Shown one piece after another: positions 37,806 through 47,104 of a DNA stretch of 64,000 nt (positions within the stretch are counted from its first letter, which is position 1; every line of letters starts with the position of its first letter). Both the position numbers and the translations under genes were made by a program. The DNA is from UBA11986 sp963734955 (GTDB lineage: Bacteria; Bacteroidota; Ignavibacteria; UBA10030; UBA6906). The notes under the pieces are model-generated. The model was given only the letters and a program-made list of their open reading frames with translations. It ran no database searches and had not been told where the DNA came from. Location: positions 1-64,000 of the forward strand of contig CAVTJO010000005.1 of the NCBI GenBank assembly GCA_963734955.1, read 5' to 3'.

Positions 37806-38659
37806 TGTGGTTTCTCCACCACGATAGGAAACCGCAAAACGAACCACCGCACAAGGGGAACGTGTCGCAACAGCGGAAGAAGGGGTTTGAGAACCGCCCT
37901 GATGGACTTGATCGTCCATCCGTTGTGAAGATATCTTCCCATCTCTGAAAAATCAGAAATATGCAGGATGTTCATACCATTCTGTCGGAACCAGCGAAAC
38001 GTTTCTTGACAGAGCACGCAATGTACAGCGTCTGTGTCACCGGCGATGTACCGGCCCGGGTTTGTCAGGGCCGCGACATCAAGATTGATATAGGGATTGT
38101 ATTGAAACGGGAGAAATTCGTTTTTGAACATCTTTAAGAAAATCTTCCACCGCACCCGACGGACATACTCGTGGTCTTTGTGTTCGAATTGCGGAAAATC
38201 CTTCCGGAAAATGTTGTCCCAGTTCGGCCCCCAGATGACTATCCGCCCTCCCGGCTTCACAACACGTATCATCTCCTTGAGCGCATCTCCCGGATTCGTC
38301 ATGTGCTCAAGTGACCAACTGCACAACACAGTGGACGCAATATTATCTTTGAATGGCAGGAGTGTCGCATTGCCCTGCACGCATAACCCACGCCCCTTCG
38401 CCAGAGCCATGCCGAGGCCTTCAAACGAGAGGTCTGCGCAAACATACCGTGACGGGTGCAAGCCGAGTCCTTGAGCGTTTACACCCGAACCTCCCGCTAC
38501 ATCTATAATCAGTCCTTCCTCACGGACAAACCGCCGCAATAGCTCGGGTGGAACCATGGGCATTCCATCATTGCTGCGCTCGGCGAGCTCATGGTACCCC
38601 TTTACGTTCTGATAGTAACGTTCCAATTGCCTCTTGGATCTTACACTGGCATCAGGCAT
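37802..38659 (-). CDS. SAM-dependent class I methyltransferase of glycan cluster
   Basis: 285 residues. Motif I GLIIDVAGGSGVNAQGLGL, motif II YVCADLSFEGLGMAL, motif IV TVLCSWSLEHMTNPGDALKE, then RVVKPGGRIVIWGPNWDNIF. These are Methyltransf_11 features. It is coupled to the following GT-C gene. The target is probably a sugar or lipid intermediate of the cluster. ATG 38659 begins MPDASVRSKRQLERYYQ. Confidence 0.85.
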   Translation of the reverse strand: MPDASVRSKRQLERYYQNVKGYHELAERSNDGMPMVPPELLRRFVREEGLIIDVAGGSGVNAQGLGLHPSRYVCADLSFEGLGMALAKGRGLCVQGNATLLPFKDNIASTVLCSWSLEHMTNPGDALKEMIRVVKPGGRIVIWGPNWDNIFRKDFPQFEHKDHEYVRRVRWKIFLKMFKNEFLPFQYNPYINLDVAALTNPGRYIAGDTDAVHCVLCQETFRWFRQNGMNILHISDFSEMGRYLHNGWTIKSIRAVLKPLLPLLRHVPLVRWFVLRFPIVVEKPQ

Positions 38660-38731
38660 TCACAATTTTTTGATGGTTCGTACCCGATCGCATACAAACG
38701 AGGCTCACAGCGAAATCCAACTACACGTCAA

Positions 38732-39853
38732 TCATTTCGATTTCACCACTCCGGCATAGACGTCGACCATTCGCCCGGAGATGTCATGCCATGAAAACTC
38801 CCTTGCCCTATTCGTCCCAGCCTTCATAAGGGTTGCTCGCAAATTGTCATCGCTCCTGAGCGTCCGGATTTGCTTGGATAGTTCCTCAGCAGAGCTCGGG
38901 TCATCCAACAGGAGAAGATCCTCGCGGTTGCGCATTGTCCCAACTGCCCCGCAATCCCGGGACGCAATAACGGGAACCCCTGCCGCCATCGCCTCCAGGA
39001 TGACAATGCCGAAAGGTTCATAGAAGGACGGGAGGACAAAAACATCTGCAGCCTGGTAAATTGTTTCCGGACTGGGCACACTTCCAAGAAAGCTTACCTG
39101 TTGGCCAATACCAAGCTTTGCGGCAAGTGCGCTGTACGCTTTGATATCTCCCTCTCCCACGACGAGCAGATACATATCGGTATCGTTTATCGCGCGCAGG
39201 CTCTGCAATACAGTTCGAAGTCCCTTCCTTCCAAACTCATTCCCAACGAAGAGGAGGACAAACTTCCCATTTGGAATATGGAGGGTTGATCGTACTTGGG
39301 TCTTATCCACCTCCTTGCGCAATTTCTGAAACAAACCCGTATCCACCCCATTTGGAATGACCACAATGCGACTACCATCGACTTGATAGTACTCTTGAAT
39401 CTGAGATTTCACAAGTTCCGAGACCGCTACAATCCAGCGGGTCGAATCCGCTGTGACGAGTCTTGCCTCGTCTGCAAGTGAGACCCTATCATACAAACCA
39501 AGGTTAAGGCGATCCTCCAGATGCTTGTTCCGCAACAAATCCACTCCAGCACGATGGCAACTTTGGGTGCTGACGATATCAGCCTTCCTGCCTACTCCGA
39601 ATGTGTGGATGATATCCACCTCGGTGCTTGCATCAAACGGATCAAACAACCTCATAATGATCTTGTGCAGTGCCCTCGAAGATGTGGGTCGAGGGATTGC
39701 CCGTTTGATGATTCGTGTATCCTCCCCCTCAAAATTCTGAGATGAACAGACTACCTCATGTCCATCTTCCAAAAACTCTCCTGCCAGGGCATTGACTATC
39801 CGCCCGATGCCGGTTCTCCTATCGCACGATTGAGAGATGAGGCCAATCTTCAT
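38732..39853 (-). CDS. GT4 glycosyltransferase
   Basis: 373 residues. The N-terminal GT-B half includes RRTGIGRIVNALAGEFLEDG, the linker WIVAVSELVKSQIQEYY and IVVIPNGVDTGLFQ. The C-terminal half includes FVLLFVGNEFGRKGLRTVLQ, then FVLPSFYEPFGIVILEAMAA with the EX7E acidic pair and GVPVIASRDCGAVG. Intact and of normal length, a retaining transferase using NDP-sugars in polysaccharide synthesis. Confidence 0.92.
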   Translation of the reverse strand: MKIGLISQSCDRRTGIGRIVNALAGEFLEDGHEVVCSSQNFEGEDTRIIKRAIPRPTSSRALHKIIMRLFDPFDASTEVDIIHTFGVGRKADIVSTQSCHRAGVDLLRNKHLEDRLNLGLYDRVSLADEARLVTADSTRWIVAVSELVKSQIQEYYQVDGSRIVVIPNGVDTGLFQKLRKEVDKTQVRSTLHIPNGKFVLLFVGNEFGRKGLRTVLQSLRAINDTDMYLLVVGEGDIKAYSALAAKLGIGQQVSFLGSVPSPETIYQAADVFVLPSFYEPFGIVILEAMAAGVPVIASRDCGAVGTMRNREDLLLLDDPSSAEELSKQIRTLRSDDNLRATLMKAGTNRAREFSWHDISGRMVDVYAGVVKSK

Positions 39854-39901
39854 TCAATTGTGGTCCGTTTCATTCTCATAGCATCAAGCGAGAGGATCGG
39901 T

Positions 39902-41413
39902 TCATGCAAGCTTCGTATCTGTTCGAACGAAGTACAATAATGGGGCTGCCAGCTTGCTGTTGACTTTCGACAGCCAGATTCCATCCGTGGTTGTCAGGGG
40001 TTTGAGGAAGAACATCGCTCCAGGCAGAAGAATCACAAACAGCATAACCTGTGCTCCAATCAAGCCATAACTTGACGAGGGGATCAGCATGCTACATGTA
40101 AATGAAATCGTGCAAGCAACAAAGGAGATCTTCAGCCAGAACTGCCATTGGATTCTTGCGGAAGAGATCCTGCACACTGCCCAGGCACCAAGGGCATTTG
40201 CCGTACAGTTTCCGAGGCCACTCCCCACGACAGCTCCCAAAGCACCCAATTTTGGAATAAGCAGGATATCCAACCCGACGTTGATCATTGCTCCAACAAG
40301 ACCAATTCCAACCAGTCTCGATACCATTGATCGGGAGAGAAGGAACTCGGCATTTTCCGGTCCGCCAAACAACCTGCTGACAATACGAAATGCTGCAATC
40401 CCCTGAATGATCCCTGCCCCGGCCAAGTACTTTGAAGAGTACATTACAGACAGGACGGACTTCGGGTTCAAAAGAACAAACGCGTAGAGGGGGATGGTAA
40501 GCAGAGATGTCACACGAATCATGAATCCGTAAAAAAGTTCCAGACGGCCGGAGCCTTCGAGCGCCAGCCGTGCAGACGTTGCGAGTGTAATGCCGCCGAG
40601 CCCTATTGTCAAGGACAACGAAGCGAGCTGGGCGACAGTAAACGATACATCGTACAGCGAGGCCTGGGTGGTATCCGGCAGCAACGCCGTCAGGAGCAGC
40701 ACATCGCCTTGTCTGCCGAGGAAGTACTCAACCACATTGTTCGCCCAGTAGATACCTCCGAATATCATCACCGGCAAAATTGCCGTCTTTGCCACCTTGC
40801 CAAACACTTCGGCCTTCGCTACAATCATGTAAGCACACAACTGAAGCGTGGCTGTCATGAGAAGGATTGCGAGGACCGCAGAGGTAGTCAGCTCCCCCAT
40901 CACCTGAGAACCGATCAACATCACTTCCAGAGCTCTGGTCAATACATTGATGAGTGACGACAAACGAGTCCTTAGCTCTGCTGTCAAAACCACGATAAAG
41001 AGGCTCACCACCGAACGAATAGTAGTATAGGCGAGCAGCAACCATATGAACTGGTTCAGCCCCAGCGGTACGAGGCCCGGAAATGATCGAAGGACTGCAA
41101 GCAAGCACAAGACGACAACGACAATAGAAAGAATCCGCGCAGCAAAAACTTGTCTAAGCACATAGCGAATGTGCTCACTCTTTCCGTTTCCGGTGATCTG
41201 CGGAATGTGCTTGTTGAGTGAAACTTCCAATCCAAAGGAAGTGAGCACAAGGAGAAGTTGTGATATGCTGAACAGTCCGACAAACGTGCCGTTCTCCTGA
41301 ACCCCAAGACCCCTCGCAATGAGAACGGACGTGAGATACATCAGTACATATTCAAGAATCTTGCCCGCGTGGTTCCAGACTGCACTTCGGAAAGTTGTCC
41401 GAGCGTCAAACAT
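39902..41413 (-). CDS. Wzx-type polysaccharide flippase (MOP superfamily)
   Basis: 503 residues with about 13-14 predicted membrane helices. The N-terminus is FRSAVWNHAGKILEYVLMYL-TSVLIARGLGVQENGTFVGL. Repeated Leu/Ile/Val-rich segments follow, with the GALGAVVGSGLGN element typical of polysaccharide exporters. It moves lipid-linked repeat units across the inner membrane and is the first gene of the glycan cluster. Confidence 0.88.
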   Translation of the reverse strand: MFDARTTFRSAVWNHAGKILEYVLMYLTSVLIARGLGVQENGTFVGLFSISQLLLVLTSFGLEVSLNKHIPQITGNGKSEHIRYVLRQVFAARILSIVVVVLCLLAVLRSFPGLVPLGLNQFIWLLLAYTTIRSVVSLFIVVLTAELRTRLSSLINVLTRALEVMLIGSQVMGELTTSAVLAILLMTATLQLCAYMIVAKAEVFGKVAKTAILPVMIFGGIYWANNVVEYFLGRQGDVLLLTALLPDTTQASLYDVSFTVAQLASLSLTIGLGGITLATSARLALEGSGRLELFYGFMIRVTSLLTIPLYAFVLLNPKSVLSVMYSSKYLAGAGIIQGIAAFRIVSRLFGGPENAEFLLSRSMVSRLVGIGLVGAMINVGLDILLIPKLGALGAVVGSGLGNCTANALGAWAVCRISSARIQWQFWLKISFVACTISFTCSMLIPSSSYGLIGAQVMLFVILLPGAMFFLKPLTTTDGIWLSKVNSKLAAPLLYFVRTDTKLA

Positions 41414-41639
41414 TAGAGCGCAGTCCCATATAGGTTGTGGGAGGCCGCAGTAACATTATTGGAGGAGGGGATCCACCTTCGAGATGTGTCCAAGGAGAGA
41501 GATCTCACAATGAGAGAAAGTGGATACGTGGTAATGGCGCGTCAATTCAGGGAGAAATATACAACGATTCATCCGATTATCAAATTGCATTTCCTGGACG
41601 TTCTTCCTATATTTTCATCGTTCTCAGTGCCACGCGTCA

Positions 41640-41729
41640 GGAGAGGTGCAGGAGCGGTTGAACTGGCCACCCTGGAAAGGTGGTATACCGGCAACGGTAT
41701 CGTGGGTTCGAATCCCACCCTCTCCGCCA
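41640..41729 (+). tRNA. tRNA-Ser(GGA)
   Basis: A cloverleaf with 7-bp acceptor GGAGAGG/CCTCTCC, D-arm GCAGGAGCGGTTGAACTGGC, anticodon arm CCACC-CTGGAAA-GGTGG (anticodon GGA), a long class II variable arm (TACCGGCAACGGTA), T-arm GTGGGTTCGAATCCCAC, and encoded GCCA at the 3' end. The upstream 226 bases after the flippase start hold no gene. Confidence 0.95.
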
Positions 41730-41794
41730 ACAAAGTCCCCATCATATCCTGTCTGAGTCTCACCACACAGGATCAGACCAGACGAAGAAAGACA

Positions 41795-43087
41795 ATGCAC
41801 CCAACCCCGTCAGTTCCATTTCGCACCTTGTTCCTTACGATCCTGCTCGGCACACAGGCCTTTTGCGGGACAGTCAACGTTATCACTATAGACGCCACCA
41901 TCAATCCCGCTACCTCCGACTACATTCATCAGAGCATTGAGCAGGCGACCGAGGCGGGCGCCGAATGCCTGGTTATCAGGCTTAATACTCCCGGCGGATT
42001 GTTAAAGTCAACCCGCGTCATCGTCTCTGATCTACTCACTGCCAAAATTCCTGTGGTGGTATACGTTGCTCCGGCCGGGTCCCAATCAGCATCAGCAGGA
42101 TCCTTTATCACACTCGCAGCGCACATTGCTGCAATGGCACCTGGCACGAATATCGGCGCGGCGCATCCCGTTGGACTGCAGGGCGGGGAGAAAGACTCGA
42201 TCATGAACGAGAAGGCAACAAACGATGCTGCTGCGTTTATCCGTACGATTAGCGAGAAGAGACATCGGAATGTGAAATGGGCCGAAGATGCAGTGCGGAA
42301 GAGCATCTCCATTACTGAAACGGAAGCCCTCAAGGATAGCGTCATCGACCTCGTGGCATCGTCGGTCCGGGATCTCCTCGAGAAGATAGACGGTCGAAGT
42401 ATCGACATGGATGGTTCTCGCGTAACCCTGCAAACAAAGGATGCCGAGATTGTCGATATCAAAATGGATTGGCAACACCAGGTACTGGATATTCTGAGTG
42501 ACCCAAACATCGCGTATATCTTCATGATGCTCGGGACACTGGGACTCATGTTTGAGCTTTACAATCCGGGGTCAATCGCACCGGGAGTCATAGGTGTCAT
42601 CTCACTCATTCTCGCATTCTATTCACTTCACACCCTGCCGGTAAATTACGCCGGTCTGGCCCTCATCATTGTGGGCATCATCCTGTTCATTCTGGAAATC
42701 AAGATCGCCAGCTATGGACTTCTGACAGTCGGTGGCGTTATTTCTTTGTTGCTGGGCTCGATCATGCTGATCCGGTCGGATTCTGCGCTCGAGTTCATTC
42801 ATCTTTCATGGGGAGTCGTCATTCCGACTGTGTTATGCACCGCGGGGTTCTTCATTTTTGCGATCGGCATGGGAATCCGTGCACAACAAAAGAAGCCAAC
42901 AACAGGTGTTGAGGGCATTGTAGGCGAGGAGGGCGAGGTCATCGCTGATCTCAATCCCGTCGGGCAGGTGCGCGTCCATGGCGAAATCTGGAAGGCAACA
43001 AGCAGCGAAGGAGGGCTGCCTGCGGGGACAAAGGTCAAAGTCGAACGGGTTGAGAGTCTTCTCCTAACCGTCCGGCGGACCGCTTAA
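41795..43087 (+). CDS. NfeD1b-type membrane serine protease (long NfeD)
   Basis: 430 residues from ATG 41795; the longer open frame merely reads through the tRNA. A signal peptide (FLTILLGTQAFCG) precedes a ClpP-class protease domain (about 30-250) with LNTPGGLLKSTRVIVSDLL, the catalytic Ser region VAPAGSQSASAGSFITLAAH, and Lys in ISEKRHRNVKWAEDAVRKSI. Four membrane helices (about 255-360) and a C-terminal OB-fold NfeD domain (GEVIADLNPVGQVRVHGEIW) follow. This class cleaves the C-terminus of partner stomatins and contributes to membrane quality control. The slipin partner is encoded 25 bases downstream. Confidence 0.92.
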   Translation: MHPTPSVPFRTLFLTILLGTQAFCGTVNVITIDATINPATSDYIHQSIEQATEAGAECLVIRLNTPGGLLKSTRVIVSDLLTAKIPVVVYVAPAGSQSASAGSFITLAAHIAAMAPGTNIGAAHPVGLQGGEKDSIMNEKATNDAAAFIRTISEKRHRNVKWAEDAVRKSISITETEALKDSVIDLVASSVRDLLEKIDGRSIDMDGSRVTLQTKDAEIVDIKMDWQHQVLDILSDPNIAYIFMMLGTLGLMFELYNPGSIAPGVIGVISLILAFYSLHTLPVNYAGLALIIVGIILFILEIKIASYGLLTVGGVISLLLGSIMLIRSDSALEFIHLSWGVVIPTVLCTAGFFIFAIGMGIRAQQKKPTTGVEGIVGEEGEVIADLNPVGQVRVHGEIWKATSSEGGLPAGTKVKVERVESLLLTVRRTA

Positions 43088-43112
43088 TTTACATCTCGAA
43101 AGGAAGAGAATC

Positions 43113-43874
43113 ATGGAAGTCTTCAGTGCATTCATATTTGTCGTGGTGGTGTTCCTTATCATTATCATCTCGAATGCCATCAGGATCTTGCGTGAATACG
43201 AGCGTGGCGTTATTTTCCGCCTCGGCCGACTTATCGCCGTAAAGGGGCCGGGCATCATCCTCCTCATTCCTATTGTCGACAAGATGGTGAAAGTGAGTCT
43301 GCGAACGGTCGTGTTGGACGTTCCTCCTCAGGATGTTATCACAAAGGACAATGTATCCATAAAAGTGAATGCGGTTGTGTACTTTAGAGTCGTCCAGCCC
43401 GAGAAGTCGATTGTCGAAGTGGAAAACTTTCTCTTCGCCACCTCGCAACTCTCGCAAACGACCCTGCGCAGCATCCTCGGGCAATCCGAACTGGATGAAT
43501 TGCTCTCCGAGCGAGATAGAATCAACGCCAAACTGCAGACCATCATTGACCAGCACACCGAACCATGGGGCATCAAGGTGTCCAATGTCGAGGTTAAACA
43601 GATTGATCTCCCGGTGGAAATGCAGCGGGCAATGGCAAAGCAGGCAGAAGCAGAGCGCGAACGACGGGCAAAGATCGTCCATGCCGAGGGAGAACTCCAG
43701 GCGTCGCAGAAGCTTGCCGATGCGGCCCAGATCATTCAAACACATCCAATGGCTCTTCAGCTCAGATATCTGCAGACGCTGACGGAGATTGCTTCTGAGA
43801 AGAACTCGACCACCATCTTCCCCATTCCCATCGACCTCATCTCGATGTTCCTCGATGCAATGAAGAAGAAATGA
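43113..43874 (+). CDS. Slipin (SPFH/stomatin-prohibitin family)
   Basis: 253 residues with GGAAG upstream. An N-terminal membrane helix (FIFVVVVFLIIIISNAIRIL) is followed by the stomatin signature REYERGVIFRLGRLIAVKGP, the SPFH core (VSLRTVVLDVPPQDVITKDN), and a coiled coil (AMAKQAEAERERRAKIVHAE) that drives oligomerisation. The C-terminus is hydrophobic (FPIPIDLISMFLDAMKKK), the kind of site NfeD proteases cut. Paired with the preceding NfeD gene. Confidence 0.93.
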   Translation: MEVFSAFIFVVVVFLIIIISNAIRILREYERGVIFRLGRLIAVKGPGIILLIPIVDKMVKVSLRTVVLDVPPQDVITKDNVSIKVNAVVYFRVVQPEKSIVEVENFLFATSQLSQTTLRSILGQSELDELLSERDRINAKLQTIIDQHTEPWGIKVSNVEVKQIDLPVEMQRAMAKQAEAERERRAKIVHAEGELQASQKLADAAQIIQTHPMALQLRYLQTLTEIASEKNSTTIFPIPIDLISMFLDAMKKK

Positions 43875-46234
43875 ACGCCCTGTTGTACGGGCACAATACC
43901 GACGAGCGCATCGTCGCTGTCCAACAGCTTAATGACAGCACGATGCGTGTCTATTTTCAGGAGGGGTCATCGACCCGGTTCACTGACGATCGTTTCTATC
44001 CGTTCTTCTTCCTTTCGGAAACAACCTTCCTTGATGACTTCAACCAGAAGCATTGGCTGAAGAAACTGGACGGCGATGCGTTTTTCCAGTACCTGTGCGC
44101 ATTCGAGGACTGGACGACAGTCTGGGATGCCATCCGATATATGATGGATCGGTACAACCAGAAAGCGGTTACCAAGGCCGAGACTTACAGTCAGCTCGAC
44201 TTTGTTCACCTCTACACAGATCCGGTCACCCAATACTTGCTGCAGAGCGGGAAGACGCTGTTCAAGGGGATGCAGTTTGAAGATTTGAACAGGCTTCAGC
44301 TTGACATCGAAACGTATACGTCGCCGCGCTACAGATTCAGCAACGCCAGCCGGACTGAAGACAGGATCATCCTCATCGCTCTATCGGACAGCAAGGGATG
44401 GGAACACATCATCAACGGAAAGAAGATGTCCGAGGAGCAGATGCTCGATGAACTTGTCCACATAATTGGAGAGCGTGATCCTGATGTCATCGAAGGCCAC
44501 AACATATTCAACTTTGATCTTCCCTACATTCTCAAGCGATGCGCGTTGCACAACGTCTCGTTCTCGGTGGGACGGGATGGTTCTGTTCCACGATCATTCG
44601 ACAGCCGGATGTCGTTTGCCGAACGCTCTTCCGAGTATTCCATTACAGATATTGCCGGCAGACATGTTATCGATACCCGAATCCTCGTGCAGAGCTACGA
44701 TGTATCCAAGCGGGATATGGAAAGCTACGGCCTCAAGTATGCGGCCAAGTACTTCGGCCTCACCTCAAGCGACCGTACGTACATCGCCGGAGAAAAGATC
44801 TCATGGCACTGGGACAATGACCCCCAGCCATTGATTGACTATGCGATGGATGACGTACGGGAGACCCGCAGGCTCAGTGAACATCTTTCGGGATCTTCAT
44901 TCTACCTGACGCAGATGATTCCATATAACTACGGAGCCGTGAGCCGGCTCGGCTCCGCCGCAAAGATCGAGAGCCTGCTGGTGAGAGCCTACCTGCACGA
45001 CAAGCATTCGATTCCGAAACCTTCCCAGGGTGTTCAAACGACCGGCGGATACACGGACATATTTCTCGTGGGGGTCGTCGGCCCGGTTCTTCACGTGGAC
45101 GTCGAGTCGCTGTATCCCTCGATCATGATCACCAAAGAGATTGCGCCCATCTCCGATGTGAAGGGCGTCTTCCAGACGCTGCTGGGGAGCCTGACAACTC
45201 TCCGGCTGGACACCAAGCGCAAGATGAAGTCCGCCACCGCCCCCGAAGAGCGTCTGCGCCTCGATGCAACCCAATCGTCGTTGAAGATTCTGATCAATTC
45301 ATTCTACGGATATCTCGGCTATGGCCGGGCATTGTTCAGCGACTTCACGCAAGCCGATGTCGTTACGAAAACGGGCCAGGAGATCCTTCGGCACATGATC
45401 ACCTCAATACGATCATCCGGCGGCAAGGTGATTGAGGTCGACACCGACGGTGTGTTCTTCGTGCCACCCGAAGACGTCCGCGGAGAAGATGCGGACCGGC
45501 AATTTATTGAACAACTCGCGAAAGGAATGCCAAAAGGAATCATGATCGCCCTCGATGGCAGATACAAACAGATGTTGAGCTACAAGATGAAGAACTACGC
45601 GTTGCTGGGCTATGATGACCGGATCAAGGTGAAAGGCTCGTCACTCACATCGCGGGCAATGGAGCGGTTCGGTCGCAACTACGTGATGCAATGCATCAAT
45701 TGTCTTCTGAATAACGACATCCAGGGTTTGCATACTCTTTACTGCAACCTGTATGGTTCGATCGTCGACCAGAAGCTCGACATTCGAGATTTTGTCAGAA
45801 TCGAGGCACTGAAGGACACCATTGACCGCTACAGGCAGGATGTCGAATCGGGGCGACGGAACAAGAGCGCCGCATTCGAGGTGGCAATCGCCTCCGGAAG
45901 GAGGTACAGACCTGGAGACCGGATTGCATATTACATAACCGGCCGGGACGCGAATCCTCGGACTTTTGAGAACTGCAAGCCGGCAGACGAATGGGATCCA
46001 AACTTCCCCGACCAGAATGTCCTATACTATCTGAGACGACTTGACGAAATTTCCGAGAAATTCAAGCAGTTCTTTCTTCCCCAGGATTATCGGGCGATCT
46101 TCTCGAGGGATGACCTTTTTCCTTTCTCTCCTCGGGGCATCACCCCCCTTGTCATAAACTTGCCGGCGGGAATGGACGATTCGCAGAGCGGGAGACCAAA
46201 TATCAACATCTGGCTCGATGAGCAAGAGCCGTAA
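43871..46234 (+). CDS. Family-B DNA polymerase with 3'-5' exonuclease
   Basis: 787 residues; the start overlaps the slipin stop as ATGA. Exonuclease motifs: Exo I LQLDIETYT, Exo II EGHNIFNFDLPYI, Exo III DYAMDDVRET. Polymerase motifs: A HVDVESLYPSIMI, B KILINSFYGYLGYG, C VIEVDTDGVFF. All catalytic carboxylates are present, with DTDG in place of the more usual DTDS. The length matches bacterial Pol II-like enzymes rather than replicative phage enzymes. Probable role: repair or translesion synthesis. The linkage with slipin/NfeD is unusual but the coupling is clear. Confidence 0.9.
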   Translation: MNALLYGHNTDERIVAVQQLNDSTMRVYFQEGSSTRFTDDRFYPFFFLSETTFLDDFNQKHWLKKLDGDAFFQYLCAFEDWTTVWDAIRYMMDRYNQKAVTKAETYSQLDFVHLYTDPVTQYLLQSGKTLFKGMQFEDLNRLQLDIETYTSPRYRFSNASRTEDRIILIALSDSKGWEHIINGKKMSEEQMLDELVHIIGERDPDVIEGHNIFNFDLPYILKRCALHNVSFSVGRDGSVPRSFDSRMSFAERSSEYSITDIAGRHVIDTRILVQSYDVSKRDMESYGLKYAAKYFGLTSSDRTYIAGEKISWHWDNDPQPLIDYAMDDVRETRRLSEHLSGSSFYLTQMIPYNYGAVSRLGSAAKIESLLVRAYLHDKHSIPKPSQGVQTTGGYTDIFLVGVVGPVLHVDVESLYPSIMITKEIAPISDVKGVFQTLLGSLTTLRLDTKRKMKSATAPEERLRLDATQSSLKILINSFYGYLGYGRALFSDFTQADVVTKTGQEILRHMITSIRSSGGKVIEVDTDGVFFVPPEDVRGEDADRQFIEQLAKGMPKGIMIALDGRYKQMLSYKMKNYALLGYDDRIKVKGSSLTSRAMERFGRNYVMQCINCLLNNDIQGLHTLYCNLYGSIVDQKLDIRDFVRIEALKDTIDRYRQDVESGRRNKSAAFEVAIASGRRYRPGDRIAYYITGRDANPRTFENCKPADEWDPNFPDQNVLYYLRRLDEISEKFKQFFLPQDYRAIFSRDDLFPFSPRGITPLVINLPAGMDDSQSGRPNINIWLDEQEP

Positions 46235-46433
46235 CTTGCGTTTTTCAAAAGCGTTTCTTAACATTCCCCCGTAATTACGAAACACCGTCTGGCTTCGGTT
46301 GTGCGTTCTCCCACTGGTCGACCAGTAGTGAAAGTGCAGCGAAACAGAGTGTCATCGCGTGTGCTTCCGTGTGAAGCGAGTGTTGCAGGAAGGTGTTCTC
46401 TTCGTTTCACATTTCTGGAAAGGTTGGCCGGTC

Positions 46434-46643
46434 ATGGAAACTGGAAAAGTGAAGTGGTTCAATAACGCAAAGGGCTACGGTTTTATTACGCGTGAGGGAG
46501 GAGAAGACCTGTTCGTCCACTTCAAGTCAATTGTTGGTGACGGATACAAAACATTGAAGGAAGGCGAAACAGTGCAGTTTGAAGTTGAGCAGGGTGCAAA
46601 GGGACTGCAAGCCATCAACGTGTCACGCACAGAGCCTGCATAG
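46434..46643 (+). CDS. Cold-shock protein (CspA family)
   Basis: 69 residues from ATG 46434 with GGAAAGG upstream. METGKVKWFNNAKGYGFITR contains RNP1 (KGYGFI), and EDLFVHFKSI is RNP2. A single-stranded nucleic-acid-binding OB fold and RNA chaperone. The preceding 199 bases are non-coding and could hold the long structured leader typical of cold-shock genes. An in-frame extension to 46359 is unlikely. Confidence 0.95.
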   Translation: METGKVKWFNNAKGYGFITREGGEDLFVHFKSIVGDGYKTLKEGETVQFEVEQGAKGLQAINVSRTEPA

Positions 46644-46682
46644 GCTCGCGAGGCAGGACCGTTGCGAAGAAGGTAATGAACG

Positions 46683-46703
46683 GGAACTGTTAGTTCCTGT
46701 TTT
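46683..46703 (+). terminator. Weak terminator-like hairpin after the cold-shock gene
   Basis: GGAACT-GTT-AGTTCC stem followed by TGTTTT, 40 bases past the cold-shock stop and overlapping the last codons of the convergent B12-binding gene. The short stem makes it only a candidate. Confidence 0.35.
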
Positions 46704-47094
46704 CAGCGCTCCAGGCTTTTACGTATTGGACAATCACCTGAGTTGAAGCACCCGGAGTAAAAAGCTCACCCACGCCAAGCCGCTTCAAAGCATCCTTGTC
46801 CTTGTCAGGAATTATTCCCCCGCCAAACAGAAGAACATCCTCCAATCCTTTCTCCTTCATGAGATTGAGAATTCTTGGAAAGATGGTCATGTGCGCGCCG
46901 CTGAGGATGCTCACCCCTATCGCATCAACATCCTCTTGAATTGCCGCTTCAACGATCATGTCGGGAGTCTTTCTGAGTCCCGTATAAATCACTTCCATGC
47001 CGGCATCGCGAAGCGCGGCGGCAACAACCTTCGCCCCCCTGTCATGACCATCAAGACCAACTTTTGCAACGAGTACCCGGATCTTCTTCGCCAT
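46690..47094 (-). CDS. Cobalamin-binding C-terminal subunit of methylmalonyl-CoA mutase type
   Basis: 134 residues. It has the B12-binding signature RVLVAKVGLDGHDRGAKVVA (DxHxxG, His as cobalt ligand), AIGVSILSGAHMTIFPRILN (SxL) and VLLFGGGIIPDKDKDAL (GG). This is the complete small subunit of a split mutase. With a catalytic chain encoded elsewhere it would interconvert methylmalonyl-CoA and succinyl-CoA or a related acyl-CoA pair. Maf follows upstream after 10 bases. Confidence 0.9.
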   Translation of the reverse strand: MAKKIRVLVAKVGLDGHDRGAKVVAAALRDAGMEVIYTGLRKTPDMIVEAAIQEDVDAIGVSILSGAHMTIFPRILNLMKEKGLEDVLLFGGGIIPDKDKDALKRLGVGELFTPGASTQVIVQYVKAWSAENRN

Positions 47095-47104
47095 TGTGGA
47101 ATTG

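Noticed and set aside
41435..41794. 120-residue N-terminal extension of NfeD
   Set aside because: The frame reads straight through tRNA-Ser; the signal peptide begins after ATG 41795.
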